Source: JBNKLG01 sp050292235 (GTDB lineage Bacteria; Pseudomonadota; Gammaproteobacteria; Chromatiales; Chromatiaceae). Taken from it: a stretch of 44,274 nt of DNA. The stretch is taken from NCBI GenBank assembly GCA_050292235.1, contig JBNKLG010000012.1, positions 1-44,274 of the forward strand, written 5' to 3'. Positions 25,223 to 33,333 of this stretch are shown one piece after another (within the stretch, counting starts at the first letter, position 1; each line of letters starts with the position of its first letter). Below the pieces are notes generated by a model. That model saw only the letters and a list, made by a program, of their open reading frames with translations. It was not told the DNA's origin and made no database searches. Both the position numbers and the translations under genes were made by a program.

Positions 25223-25852
25223 ATGCTAGACGTTCAACATCTCTCCTGTGTCCGCGGTGACCGCCGCCTCTTTCGTGACATCGGCTTCCAGCTGATGCCG
25301 GGGGAGTTGCTCTATCTCCAGGGCCACAACGGCAGTGGCAAGACCACTCTGCTTCGGACGCTCTGTGGCCTGGTACTGCCCGAAGAGGGTGAGGTGCGCT
25401 GGCAGGGGGAGAATATCCGTGAGCTGCGCGAGACTTTTACCCGTGAGCTGCTCTATCTCGGGCACAAGAACGGCATCAAAGATGAACTGACCGGGCTGGA
25501 AAACCTGCAAACACTGGCGGCGCTGGACGGCTTTCCCATCGACGAACAAAATGCCTGGAATGCCCTGGAGCGCATTGGCCTGCAAGGCCACGAGGACCTG
25601 CCGACCAAGGTGCTGTCACAGGGGCAGAAACGCCGGGTGGCCCTGGGCAGACTGCTGGTCAACCAGTCCAAACTCTGGATACTGGATGAGCCCTTTACCG
25701 CCCTGGATCAGGCCGCAGTGCGGCTGTTACAGGAGGTGGTCAGCGCCCATCTCGACCAGGGCGGTTTGGCCGTACTCACCACCCATCAGGAGGTGCCCCT
25801 CACTTCGGGCCGGGCCAAACACCTCAAGCTGGGCTGGAAAACTGATGTTTAG
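25223..25852 (+). CDS. ccmA: CcmA, heme-export ABC transporter ATPase
   Basis: CcmA powers the CcmABCD complex, which releases holo-CcmE for periplasmic cytochrome c maturation (System I). The 209-residue protein shows Walker A GHNGSGKT (34-41), the signature LSQGQKRRV, and Walker B LWILDEPFTALD. It is short, as is usual for CcmA. It is the first gene of ccmABCDE, with every following junction overlapping; the stop of this gene lies within the first codons of ccmB. Confidence 0.95.
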   Translation: MLDVQHLSCVRGDRRLFRDIGFQLMPGELLYLQGHNGSGKTTLLRTLCGLVLPEEGEVRWQGENIRELRETFTRELLYLGHKNGIKDELTGLENLQTLAALDGFPIDEQNAWNALERIGLQGHEDLPTKVLSQGQKRRVALGRLLVNQSKLWILDEPFTALDQAAVRLLQEVVSAHLDQGGLAVLTTHQEVPLTSGRAKHLKLGWKTDV

Positions 25853-26516
25853 GGCCTTCTTCTGCATCCTCCGCCGCGATCTGCTGCTGGCCCTGCGCCG
25901 CCGTACCGATGTACTGACCACACTGTTTTTCTTCATCATCGTCCTCAGCCTCTTTCCCCTGGGCCTGAGCGCCGACAAAGAGACCCTGCGCCGCATCGCG
26001 CCGGGCGTGGTCTGGGTCGCTGCCCTGCTGGCCTCCATGCTGGCACTGGAACGTCTCTTTGCCGACGATTTTCTCGATGGCAGCCTGGAACAACTGCTGC
26101 TCACTCCCCAGCCACCAACCCTGCTGGTTCTGGGGAAAATCAGTGCTCACTGGCTGCTGACCGGCCTGCCTCTGGTGCTCATCGCCCCTCTGGCCGGACT
26201 CCAATATCACCTGCAAACCGGCGCCATTGGCGTCATGATGCTGTCACTGCTGCTGGCCACACCGGTGCTGAGTCTGGTCGGTGCCATTGGCGCCGCCCTG
26301 ACTTTGGGGGTGCGTGGCGGGGGGATTCTCATTTCCCTTCTCATCCTACCCCTGTATATTCCTGTGCTGGTCTATGGTGCCGGGGCAGTGACTGCCGCCA
26401 TAGCGACGGATGTACCGGTCATGCCCTATCTGCAACTGCTGGCGGCCTTTCTGATCCTGGCGCTGGCGCTGGCCCCCTGGGCGACGGCCGCTGCACTCAA
26501 GATCTCTGTTGAATGA
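25845..26516 (+). CDS. ccmB: CcmB, heme-export ABC transporter permease
   Basis: CcmB is the inner-membrane permease of the CcmABCD complex. From the ATG at 25845, which overlaps the ccmA end by 8 bases, it has 223 residues, the normal length. Six hydrophobic helices are visible, starting with DVLTTLFFFIIVLSLFPLGL. The conserved APGVVWVAALLASMLALERLF and DDFLDGSLEQLLL follow. The long in-frame extension upstream is the shadow of ccmA. Confidence 0.95.
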   Translation: MFRAFFCILRRDLLLALRRRTDVLTTLFFFIIVLSLFPLGLSADKETLRRIAPGVVWVAALLASMLALERLFADDFLDGSLEQLLLTPQPPTLLVLGKISAHWLLTGLPLVLIAPLAGLQYHLQTGAIGVMMLSLLLATPVLSLVGAIGAALTLGVRGGGILISLLILPLYIPVLVYGAGAVTAAIATDVPVMPYLQLLAAFLILALALAPWATAAALKISVE

Positions 26517-27265
26517 AACCTATGCGTATCAACTGGTTCAAATATTCCGCCCCCGCCACCTTTTACCCCCTGGCGGGCAAGTTTATCCCCTGGTTTTGGG
26601 GGAGTACCCTGCTGTTGATCGGCTTTGGCCTCTACTGGGGATTCTTTCAGACGCCCCATATCCTCTCCGATCAAAAGCAGTATTACCGCATCATCTTCCC
26701 CCATGTGGGTGCCGCCTGGATGTCCATGTGGCTCTATGTGATGCTGGCCTGCTGGGCCATGGCCGGGCTGGTCTTTCGTACCCGGCTTTCATTCATGATG
26801 GCCCAGGCCATCGCACCCACCGGTGCCATCATGACAATCATCGCTCTCGTCACCGGTGCCTTCTGGGGCAAGACCAGTTGGGGCACCTGGTGGGACTGGG
26901 ATCCGCGCATGACCTCAGAGCTGATTCTGTTGTTCCTCTATATCGGTTACATGGCACTGCACTCTGCCATTGACGACACCCGCCGCGCCGACCGGGCCTC
27001 GGCAGTGCTCTCTCTGGTGGGGGTGGTCATGGTGCCGATCATCTACTGGTCGGTAAACTGCCCCGATCCTACGCAGTGCACGGCCCTGCACCAGCAGTCG
27101 GGCATGGGCAAAGTCGAGGGCAACATCCTCTTGGCCATGCTGATCACTGCCCTGGGTTTCTGGAGCTACACCTTTGCCACCATTTTCATGCGGGTACGCC
27201 GCATCATCCTGGAACGGGAACGCAACACCGCCTGGGTACGGGAACTGCCGGAGATTGCCTCATGA
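26513..27265 (+). CDS. ccmC: CcmC, heme lyase for CcmE
   Basis: CcmC loads heme onto periplasmic CcmE. The 250-residue protein has six transmembrane helices, and the tryptophan-rich heme-handling motif is seen as TSWGTWWDWDPRMTSELILL. Histidines that ligate heme are in periplasmic loops: RIIFPHVGAAWMSM before it and YMALHSAIDD after it. The ATG overlaps the ccmB stop. Confidence 0.96.
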   Translation: MKPMRINWFKYSAPATFYPLAGKFIPWFWGSTLLLIGFGLYWGFFQTPHILSDQKQYYRIIFPHVGAAWMSMWLYVMLACWAMAGLVFRTRLSFMMAQAIAPTGAIMTIIALVTGAFWGKTSWGTWWDWDPRMTSELILLFLYIGYMALHSAIDDTRRADRASAVLSLVGVVMVPIIYWSVNCPDPTQCTALHQQSGMGKVEGNILLAMLITALGFWSYTFATIFMRVRRIILERERNTAWVRELPEIAS

Positions 27266-27426
27266 GCCTGTCTGAATTCTTCTATGCCGGTGGTTACGGC
27301 TTTTATCTCTGGACCGCTTTCGGCATCACCGCCCTCCTGATGGTTGGGGAGACCCTCACATTGAACCAAGGGCGCAAAAACAGTATCAAACGCCTGAAAC
27401 GACTCATTCGACTGGAAAAATCATGA
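27262..27426 (+). CDS. ccmD: CcmD, small heme-export accessory protein
   Basis: This 54-residue protein has a single transmembrane helix (YGFYLWTAFGITALLMVGE) and a basic cytoplasmic tail (GRKNSIKRLKRLIRLEK). This is the CcmD pattern; CcmD helps release holo-CcmE from CcmABC. The ATG overlaps the ccmC stop and its own stop overlaps the start of ccmE. Confidence 0.93.
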   Translation: MSLSEFFYAGGYGFYLWTAFGITALLMVGETLTLNQGRKNSIKRLKRLIRLEKS

Positions 27427-27896
27427 AACCGAGACAAAAACGCCTCGTCTTCGCCACTATCGCCCTGGTGGGCGTTGCGGGAGCTGCCTTCCTCATCACC
27501 CAGGCCCTGCGCAACAACATCGCCTACTCCTTTGGCCCCTCTCAGGTAGCCTCCGGCGAAGCGCCCAAGGATCAGCTCTTCCGGCTGGCAGGCATGGTCA
27601 AAAAGGAGAGTCTGAAACGCGCCACCGAAGGCCTGACCGTGGAGTTTGTCGTCACAGACACCGCCACTGATGTGCCCGTGCGCTACGAAGGTATCCTGCC
27701 CGATCTGTTCAAAGAGGGGCAAGGCACTGTGGCCAAGGGCCAACTGGATGCCAATGGCGTCTTCCTGGCGAAAGAGGTGCTGGCCAAGCACGATGAGTCC
27801 TACATGCCACCAGAGGCGGCAGATGCCATGAAAAAGGGTAAGGCGCAAAAGTTGAGTCTGGAAGAGGTTCGCAAAACCACCAGCAGCGTGCAGTAA
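27423..27896 (+). CDS. ccmE: CcmE, periplasmic heme chaperone
   Basis: CcmE carries heme to the cytochrome c synthetase. The 157-residue protein has an N-terminal membrane anchor (VFATIALVGVAGAAFLITQA) and an OB-fold domain with FRLAGMVKKESL and VRYEGILPDLFKEGQG. The heme-binding histidine is His123 in LAKHDESYMPPE with Tyr127 nearby, equivalent to E. coli His130 and Tyr134. No ccmF, ccmG or ccmH follows; the next gene is a VanZ-like protein. Confidence 0.96.
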   Translation: MKPRQKRLVFATIALVGVAGAAFLITQALRNNIAYSFGPSQVASGEAPKDQLFRLAGMVKKESLKRATEGLTVEFVVTDTATDVPVRYEGILPDLFKEGQGTVAKGQLDANGVFLAKEVLAKHDESYMPPEAADAMKKGKAQKLSLEEVRKTTSSVQ

Positions 27897-27908
27897 AGAG
27901 CCGGGGTG

Positions 27909-28289
27909 ATGCTTAACCAACCCTACTCCATTCAGCCATTTGCCCAGGCAAGCTTCTGGCTCGCCCTGCTGGCAGGCACCTGGCTGGCTCTGACCCCAAC
28001 GCCACCGGACATTACCCCCGTGCTCAGCAGCGACAAGGTACGCCACGCCCTCGCCTTCGCCCTGCTCTTGCTGTTTGCCCGTAAAGGCTGGCCCCAACTT
28101 CCTCTGTGGCTGGGACTTTTTCTCCCCCTGCTGGGCTATGGCGTTTTCATCGAGATTCTTCAACACCAGATGCCGCCCCGTACCTTTGAGTGGCTGGATA
28201 TCACAGCCGATGGCATAGGGCTGTTCTGTGCTGCGCTATTGCCCAGCTCATTTTTATCAAAGCCTGGGTACCTTAAAAAAAACAGATGA
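27909..28289 (+). CDS. VanZ-like membrane protein
   Basis: This 126-residue membrane protein is of the VanZ-like family. It has about four hydrophobic segments, starting with FWLALLAGTWLALTP, then DKVRHALAFALLLLFARKG with the conserved Asp-Lys-x-x-His, and a C-terminal EILQHQMPPRTFEWLDITAD. Those charged residues in helices mark the family; VanZ itself lowers teicoplanin sensitivity by an unknown mechanism. ATG at 27909 is preferred over an adjacent GTG at 27906. It follows ccmE by 12 bases and is probably in the same transcript. Confidence 0.88.
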   Translation: MLNQPYSIQPFAQASFWLALLAGTWLALTPTPPDITPVLSSDKVRHALAFALLLLFARKGWPQLPLWLGLFLPLLGYGVFIEILQHQMPPRTFEWLDITADGIGLFCAALLPSSFLSKPGYLKKNR

Positions 28290-28566
28290 CTCGTGCGAAA
28301 AAGTCTATATTCAACTCTATTGGTTGTCAGAACCTTGTACTAAAATGACCCTATAAAATAATTTTGACGCCCATTGTTATGGGCCATTTAACCTGGCCCC
28401 TATGTCATAAGACACAAATTCATAGCTGGCCGACACTGGCCATAGCTATCCGTATGCCGATACAACGGAATTTTTAGAAAAATAACAGAGGGATACTATT
28501 AGAAATAATCTTTTTTAAAATCTGTCTTTATTACAACAATATATTTATTTAGGTAGGAGTGAAAAT

Positions 28567-29007
28567 ATGTCAGAAATTGACAAAAAAATGGCTTTGGATA
28601 AGTTGCGAAAGGCGAAAGGCGCCCATATTAAATGGCGCGCCTATGCCCAGGCCTTGGTGTCAGGCGTTCCTGTCAGTGACGACAAAATCCCCGTGGAACA
28701 CACAGATTGTGCCTTTGGCCAATGGTACCATGGAGAAGGCAAACAAAAACTGGGCCATCTTGCCTCATACGAAGGTATCCATACCCCTCACGAAATGCTA
28801 CATGAGATTTATAAACGGATTTTCACGGTGGTTCATACCAAAGACAGAGGTGGTTTAAGAGCCCTTTTCTCATCACGTGCCAGTCGTGAAAATGCACGCA
28901 TGACGCTTGCCAGGCAGTATATGGATGAACTGGTAGGCGTCTCTGAGACCCTACTACGGGCACTGGATATCCTTGAGCAGGAAATTCGTGAAGCAGAAGA
29001 TTCATAA
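28567..29007 (+). CDS. CZB-domain protein (stand-alone chemoreceptor zinc-binding domain)
   Basis: This 146-residue cytoplasmic protein consists mainly of a CZB domain. Zinc ligands expected from the family are His20 (AHIKWR), Cys48 (TDCAFGQWYHG), and His75 and His79 (IHTPHEMLHEIYK). The C-terminal third is a long helix (ENARMTLARQYMDELVGVSE). CZB domains usually sit at the end of chemoreceptors or diguanylate cyclases and sense zinc or hypochlorite; here there is no output domain. AGGAG precedes the ATG at seven bases. It has its own 277-base upstream region. Confidence 0.85.
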   Translation: MSEIDKKMALDKLRKAKGAHIKWRAYAQALVSGVPVSDDKIPVEHTDCAFGQWYHGEGKQKLGHLASYEGIHTPHEMLHEIYKRIFTVVHTKDRGGLRALFSSRASRENARMTLARQYMDELVGVSETLLRALDILEQEIREAEDS

Positions 29008-29124
29008 CGTTGATTAGGTCATTCCCAGGGACGGGAAATCAGCCACCAAACCAACCCTTATTAACCCGATAACATCACACCATACATTAGCTATAATAGT
29101 ATATATAAAAAATTATAGATTACC

Positions 29125-30621
29125 CTATTCAAAATCAATCTCAGCAATCGGAGTATCTGCAAACCGGGTCCCCCGATAGACCTCTTGGATCCTGAATATC
29201 ACCCATTGGGTAATCTGTGGCTGATTCAACCTCAGCATCTGTTTGCCCGGCTGGTCCGCTAATCTCACCGGCAATGATGAAGTGTTTGAAAACCCGATAC
29301 TGAGGGCTTTCAATCGGTTGTTTTTCTTACCTTTGTACTCCCCGTTGATGGCGATCGCCTGGATGCGAACAGGTCGCGAAAACTGCACTTTTATCCAATC
29401 GCCTATGCCATGCCCTTTGCTACCCTCAACCCAGGCCGTCTTTGGATCTCCATCCATGGCATTGGATGGCCCGTAGGCGTAAGCCTTTCCCCGGCGATCC
29501 CTCTGCGAAGCGAGATGGGAAGAGGCCGTAATGGATGCCACCAGGGATCGGTCATAGGCCATGGTGCCAGAGCTCGGCGGCACACTGACTGGCGAGGGGG
29601 CACTTGGTGCAGGACCGGGCTTTGGCGCCAGTTTGTTTCGGGCCACCTCAATTTTGATCCTTGCCAGCTCAACAAAATGGCCTTGCGGATAGCGACCTAA
29701 ATAGGCCTGATACAAACTGGGATTGTCACTGTCTTTGATCGATTCCCAATACAGCATTTCGGGATTCAAACCATCTGGGAGAGTGGCAGGATCAGGGGCT
29801 GATTGCTGAACCTGACGCTCTTTCGGCACAAAGGCAAAGGGGTGCAACAGGACACCCTCCTTCCAGGGATACTGTGCCCGCCCACTCTCCTGATAAACCT
29901 GCTTCACTATCTCGGAAAAGGCATTTTCCACATTCATGCCAGGTCTGCGAATGGCCTGACGCAGATATTTGGTAAACAGACCGTTATGGCCCTCGGGATT
30001 ATCGCTGGCGGTCTGGCCAGGTTTGGCCGCATAAAGGATAAGGGTACTCTCCGGAGCCTCAACCCGCGCCAGCCCTTTGCCCCCCATACCTCGGGTAGAG
30101 GCAAAGGGGTTGTCCCGACAGGCATCCAGCACGACCAGATTGATGCTATCCGCCCCCCGCCCCCCCATACGACTCAAGGCATCATTGAGCGCATAGGCCT
30201 CGTACTTGATGCGGCTTTTACGTTTCAACCGGGCATCAATGGGCACCAGATAGTTCTCCCCGTCCACCTGTACGCCATGACCCGAGTAATAGAGCACACC
30301 GACCCCGCCCTGTTCATGCAACCGGGTAACGAATTTATCCATGGCATCAATCAGGTGATCCAGATCGGCATCGTAGATTTCGCTGACTTGGAATCCGGTA
30401 GCCCGCAGCTCATTGGCAATATCACGGGCATCGTTCAGCGTGTTCACCAACGGGTTGGCGTAACGATAAGCGGCATTGCCAATCACCAAGGCCTGGCGAT
30501 GCTGCGCCGCTTGAGCTGTCATACCGAAGGCTGGCAACAACGAAAGCAGGATGAGGATGAGATGACGCAAAAGCGGCCCCAAACGGCAAAGTCCCTGACA
30601 GCCATTATGGCGCATTTTCAT
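29125..30621 (-). CDS. secreted caspase-like protease with C-terminal glycan-binding-like domain
   Basis: This 498-residue protein has a signal sequence (hydrophobic core about residues 18-33). The caspase (peptidase C14) domain spans about 42-265: QALVIGNAAYRYANPLVNTL, catalytic His115 in YYSGHGVQVDGENYLVP and Cys168 in VVLDACRDNPFAS. A linker motif YWESIKDSDNPSLYQAYLGR and YPQGHFVELA follows, then a Pro/Ser-rich hinge (332-352). The C-terminal domain (about 358-497) has ASSHLASQRD, NAMDGDPKTAWVEG and IGDWIKVQF, resembling discoidin-like or NADase-type glycan-binding domains. It is last in a four-gene leftward set after the sigma-like, anti-sigma-like and VanX-like genes. Confidence 0.9.
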   Translation of the reverse strand: MKMRHNGCQGLCRLGPLLRHLILILLSLLPAFGMTAQAAQHRQALVIGNAAYRYANPLVNTLNDARDIANELRATGFQVSEIYDADLDHLIDAMDKFVTRLHEQGGVGVLYYSGHGVQVDGENYLVPIDARLKRKSRIKYEAYALNDALSRMGGRGADSINLVVLDACRDNPFASTRGMGGKGLARVEAPESTLILYAAKPGQTASDNPEGHNGLFTKYLRQAIRRPGMNVENAFSEIVKQVYQESGRAQYPWKEGVLLHPFAFVPKERQVQQSAPDPATLPDGLNPEMLYWESIKDSDNPSLYQAYLGRYPQGHFVELARIKIEVARNKLAPKPGPAPSAPSPVSVPPSSGTMAYDRSLVASITASSHLASQRDRRGKAYAYGPSNAMDGDPKTAWVEGSKGHGIGDWIKVQFSRPVRIQAIAINGEYKGKKNNRLKALSIGFSNTSSLPVRLADQPGKQMLRLNQPQITQWVIFRIQEVYRGTRFADTPIAEIDFE

Positions 30622-30647
30622 CCGCCGGATACGGCGAAAATCACCTG

Positions 30648-31367
30648 TTATCGTACTTCAAAATCAAAATAGGTTCGGGGATAGGGCTCATTGTTCAACG
30701 TGAAATGCCACCACTCCTGGGCAAAGGGTTTAAAACCTGCTTTGATCATCTGATCGCGCAACAGCTTGCGATGGGCCTTTTGTTTCGGGCTGATGCGTTT
30801 GCTTCGATACCAGGAAACCGGGCCAAAAAAATCAAAGGTTGAGCCCATATCCAACATCTTGCCCGAACGCAAATCCACCAGGGTCAGATCCACCGTACTG
30901 CCTCGTGAATGGCTGGAACGCCTGGCAATGTAACCCTGGCTGAACAGGGCCTTTTTGGTGAAATCCGGATAGTAGTCTGCCTTGTTTGCCCGATCCTTTG
31001 GGTCCTGTGACCAGCGATAAAAATGGGTCACTGCCCGCCTGGGCCGGTAGGCATCAAAGATTCGCAACCCCAAGCCTTTGGATTGAAGCGCCGATTGTAC
31101 CCGGGCCAATGCTATGGCCGCAGGTCTGGAGAGGATGGCGCGATTGGCTGAATAACCATCGATGCGCCGTCCCACAAAGTTATCGCGACCAAAGTAGACC
31201 AGTTGCACCTTAATAGTAGGTGCCACCTCATCGAGATAGACAAAACCTTCAGGCAGTGAACCCGCCGACAGCGTACTCATTGAGAAAAAAAACAGCAGTA
31301 GAAAGGAAAAAACGGATTGAATCCAGCCGGATGGCCTCCTGTTGTTACGGGCACTTTGTCTGACCAT
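30648..31367 (-). CDS. VanX-type D-alanyl-D-alanine dipeptidase (M15D)
   Basis: This 239-residue zinc peptidase has a signal sequence (SVFSFLLLFFFSMSTLSA), so it acts in the periplasm. Catalytic marks are FDAYRPRRAV (Arg equivalent to VanX Arg71), SSHSRGSTVDLTL (zinc His and Asp) and QEWWHF (catalytic Glu and zinc His). VanX cleaves D-Ala-D-Ala. The export signal suggests use in cell-wall recycling or degradation rather than glycopeptide resistance. Start is ATG 31367 (GTG one codon earlier is possible). The caspase gene follows after 26 bases and the anti-sigma-like gene precedes it by 27 bases. Confidence 0.93.
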   Translation of the reverse strand: MVRQSARNNRRPSGWIQSVFSFLLLFFFSMSTLSAGSLPEGFVYLDEVAPTIKVQLVYFGRDNFVGRRIDGYSANRAILSRPAAIALARVQSALQSKGLGLRIFDAYRPRRAVTHFYRWSQDPKDRANKADYYPDFTKKALFSQGYIARRSSHSRGSTVDLTLVDLRSGKMLDMGSTFDFFGPVSWYRSKRISPKQKAHRKLLRDQMIKAGFKPFAQEWWHFTLNNEPYPRTYFDFEVR

Positions 31368-31394
31368 CACGCTGAATCCAAAGGAATGACAAAA

Positions 31395-32297
31395 CTATTT
31401 TTTCAGCCCCCAGTCCAGCAACGCCATCACCCGTTCACAGGACGCTTTTTCCTGAATCAAACCCACCAGATGCGGGTCCTGACTGACCGCCTGCCATTGA
31501 TTCAACAGCCTGTCTCCCACCTGCTCTACCCCTTGAGGCGTTCCTGCGCCCTGCTCCCTGCAGGCCTGACTAAAGGCTGCAACCGACCAGAAACCGGATA
31601 AATCGGCCAAACGTCGCCTTTCTGCGCAGGCCTGATCTGTCGGATCACATTCCACGCTGTGGACCGATAAGTAGGCCAGACTTTGCTGCCAGGATTCCCC
31701 CGACACGCCCAAGACCAAGAGGCCACGTTTAACCCCCCGACGAAAGGCGACCTGCTCCTGAGACAACGGTTTTTGCATAAGACCAGGCCAAATATCCAGC
31801 CCTTTGCTCTGGACCTCTACCCGCCATGGCCATGACACCAGAGATAGCCCTTTAGCAGATTGGCCATACAGGGCATCAATGGATTCGCCCAGATCCGGGT
31901 TCGTTCCCTGAGGCAGAAGCAACACCGCCACCAAGAGCATCATGGCACCGGCCAACCCTCCGATCACCTGAGGCCGCATGAGACTTTGCCACCAGTTAAG
32001 CAGCATGGTCTGACGCTGTACCGGTTTCGTCTTTTGCTCGCCCAGTGCGGCTGCATCCAGAACCGGGAACTCCGCCTCGGCCTTCTCCAGCGCAACCAGT
32101 TGCTCCTGTAAAGCGGCATCCTGTGCCAGCCAGGAAAGCACCTCCCGATGCCTGGCCTGAGACAACCGACCCTGGCGCCATTGATCCAGAGTGAACAAGT
32201 CAGGTCGTTCGCCTGCCCCAACGTCCTTCTGACTGACCAGCAGCGCCAGTGCCAGCTTGATCCGCTCGACATCTGAGGTGCATTCAGAAGAAAACAT
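31395..32297 (-). CDS. single-pass membrane protein, probable anti-sigma factor
   Basis: This 300-residue protein from ATG 32297 has an N-terminal part of about 105 residues (DVERIKLALALLVSQKDVG, then FTLDQWRQGRLSQARHREVL), one transmembrane helix (about 111-129: IGGLAGAMMLLVAVLLLP), and an extracytoplasmic domain of about 170 residues with cysteines (VECDPTDQACAERRR, FSQACREQG). This topology and the position directly after a sigma-like gene fit a transmembrane anti-sigma factor. The Zn-finger HxxxCxxC of ZAS anti-sigmas is absent. The ribosome site is weak; the open frame extends upstream into the sigma gene but without a better start. Confidence 0.65.
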   Translation of the reverse strand: MFSSECTSDVERIKLALALLVSQKDVGAGERPDLFTLDQWRQGRLSQARHREVLSWLAQDAALQEQLVALEKAEAEFPVLDAAALGEQKTKPVQRQTMLLNWWQSLMRPQVIGGLAGAMMLLVAVLLLPQGTNPDLGESIDALYGQSAKGLSLVSWPWRVEVQSKGLDIWPGLMQKPLSQEQVAFRRGVKRGLLVLGVSGESWQQSLAYLSVHSVECDPTDQACAERRRLADLSGFWSVAAFSQACREQGAGTPQGVEQVGDRLLNQWQAVSQDPHLVGLIQEKASCERVMALLDWGLKK

Positions 32298-32355
32298 CAG
32301 TCTGAGTATCCCGGTTTCATCATATGAATAACGGATCGCTTTTCGAGAAAGAACA

Positions 32356-33216
32356 TCAGGCCGCCTTCTCTTCGTCTGGCAACAGATCCTCCAGAGACAG
32401 GCCCGCCGCCCGAATCCATTGCCCCAGCTTCTCCAGTGCCTGTTGGCGACGATAGCGAACCTGACGCACGCTGAGCCCACCCAAAAGCTCGCCCATGCGC
32501 TCTTCTGTCAAATCACCCGCCAGGGTCGCCTGCAGAATAAAACGTTGCTCATCATCCAAAGCCAATGCGTTTTCTTGGCCCGACTGCAGACCCTGCATCC
32601 GTGACATCAGTCCTTGGGCACTGGAAAAATCCGCGCTGGACTGCAGAAACAAACGGGCCTGAATCGCCAACCCCTGTTCCCGCATCAACTGTTGTTCCGG
32701 TGTGTGCCCTGAGGAAATATCCAGGGGTTTACCACGCTCGTCTTCCAGCGGCTGTTCCCGACGGCCAGCACCATCGCACTCCCTGCGTCGATCCATTTCG
32801 TCCAACACCGCCCTGAGTTTATGCTCCTCAACGCTGTCCTGATCGCTATCCGCCTGAATCTGCACCAACACCTCACGGCGACCCAATCCTTCAAGACAAT
32901 AGAGGGCATACAGCCAAAGCCCCAGCTTTCCAAAAGCCTTGAGCCAGGCGCGGGGTTCGGGACGACCACTGCGCTGACGGTGCAGGTCGATCATGGCATT
33001 GTTGAAAGCGGTCATGATGTAGGCAGACGAGAGGGACAGCCCGGCATCAGCAGACTTTTGCCTGCGGTCCAGAGAGAGTGCCAACTGCTGGCGGGCATCT
33101 TCCATCAGCTGAACGGCATCGGTCATCTGCCCATACCGGGTCGCGGCCAGCCGGGTCAGGATGGCTGTCCAGCGAGGGCCATAGAGCGCTTTCACCCAGT
33201 CAATTTGTCCCGCCAT
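32356..33216 (-). CDS. sigma-70-like (ECF-like) transcription factor
   Basis: The 286-residue protein starts at an ATG with AGGA seven bases upstream. The N-terminal half resembles region 2: LTRLAATRYGQMTDAVQLME and SAYIMTAFNNAMIDLHRQRS. The C-terminus has a region-4-like helix-turn-helix (LTEERMGELLGGLSVRQVRY, then RRQQALEKLGQWI). It is about 90 residues longer than ordinary ECF sigmas because of a charged insertion between the two (about 115-215: QADSDQDSVEEHKLRAVLDE and onwards). It heads the leftward set and stands opposite the CHASE2-cyclase across 117 bases. A non-sigma DNA-binding role is possible. Confidence 0.72.
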   Translation of the reverse strand: MAGQIDWVKALYGPRWTAILTRLAATRYGQMTDAVQLMEDARQQLALSLDRRQKSADAGLSLSSAYIMTAFNNAMIDLHRQRSGRPEPRAWLKAFGKLGLWLYALYCLEGLGRREVLVQIQADSDQDSVEEHKLRAVLDEMDRRRECDGAGRREQPLEDERGKPLDISSGHTPEQQLMREQGLAIQARLFLQSSADFSSAQGLMSRMQGLQSGQENALALDDEQRFILQATLAGDLTEERMGELLGGLSVRQVRYRRQQALEKLGQWIRAAGLSLEDLLPDEEKAA

Positions 33217-33333
33217 GCGGATGTCCTAATTCCGTAAGGATGTGAGGGACACTAGCAGATTGGTGATATGCTGGCAAAGGCTTCGCACTTGACGTCCACA
33301 AGATGCCTCGACGCCTGACTGTGACCGACACTG

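Noticed and set aside
28290..28566. A possible terminator or small RNA around GCCCAT-TGTT-ATGGGC
   Set aside because: The stem is short and not followed by a T run, so it is not called as a terminator; nothing else supports an RNA gene.
29803..30672. Rightward frame of 289 codons antisense to the leftward caspase
   Set aside because: The sense strand has the His/Cys dyad and signal peptide; the antisense has no domain.
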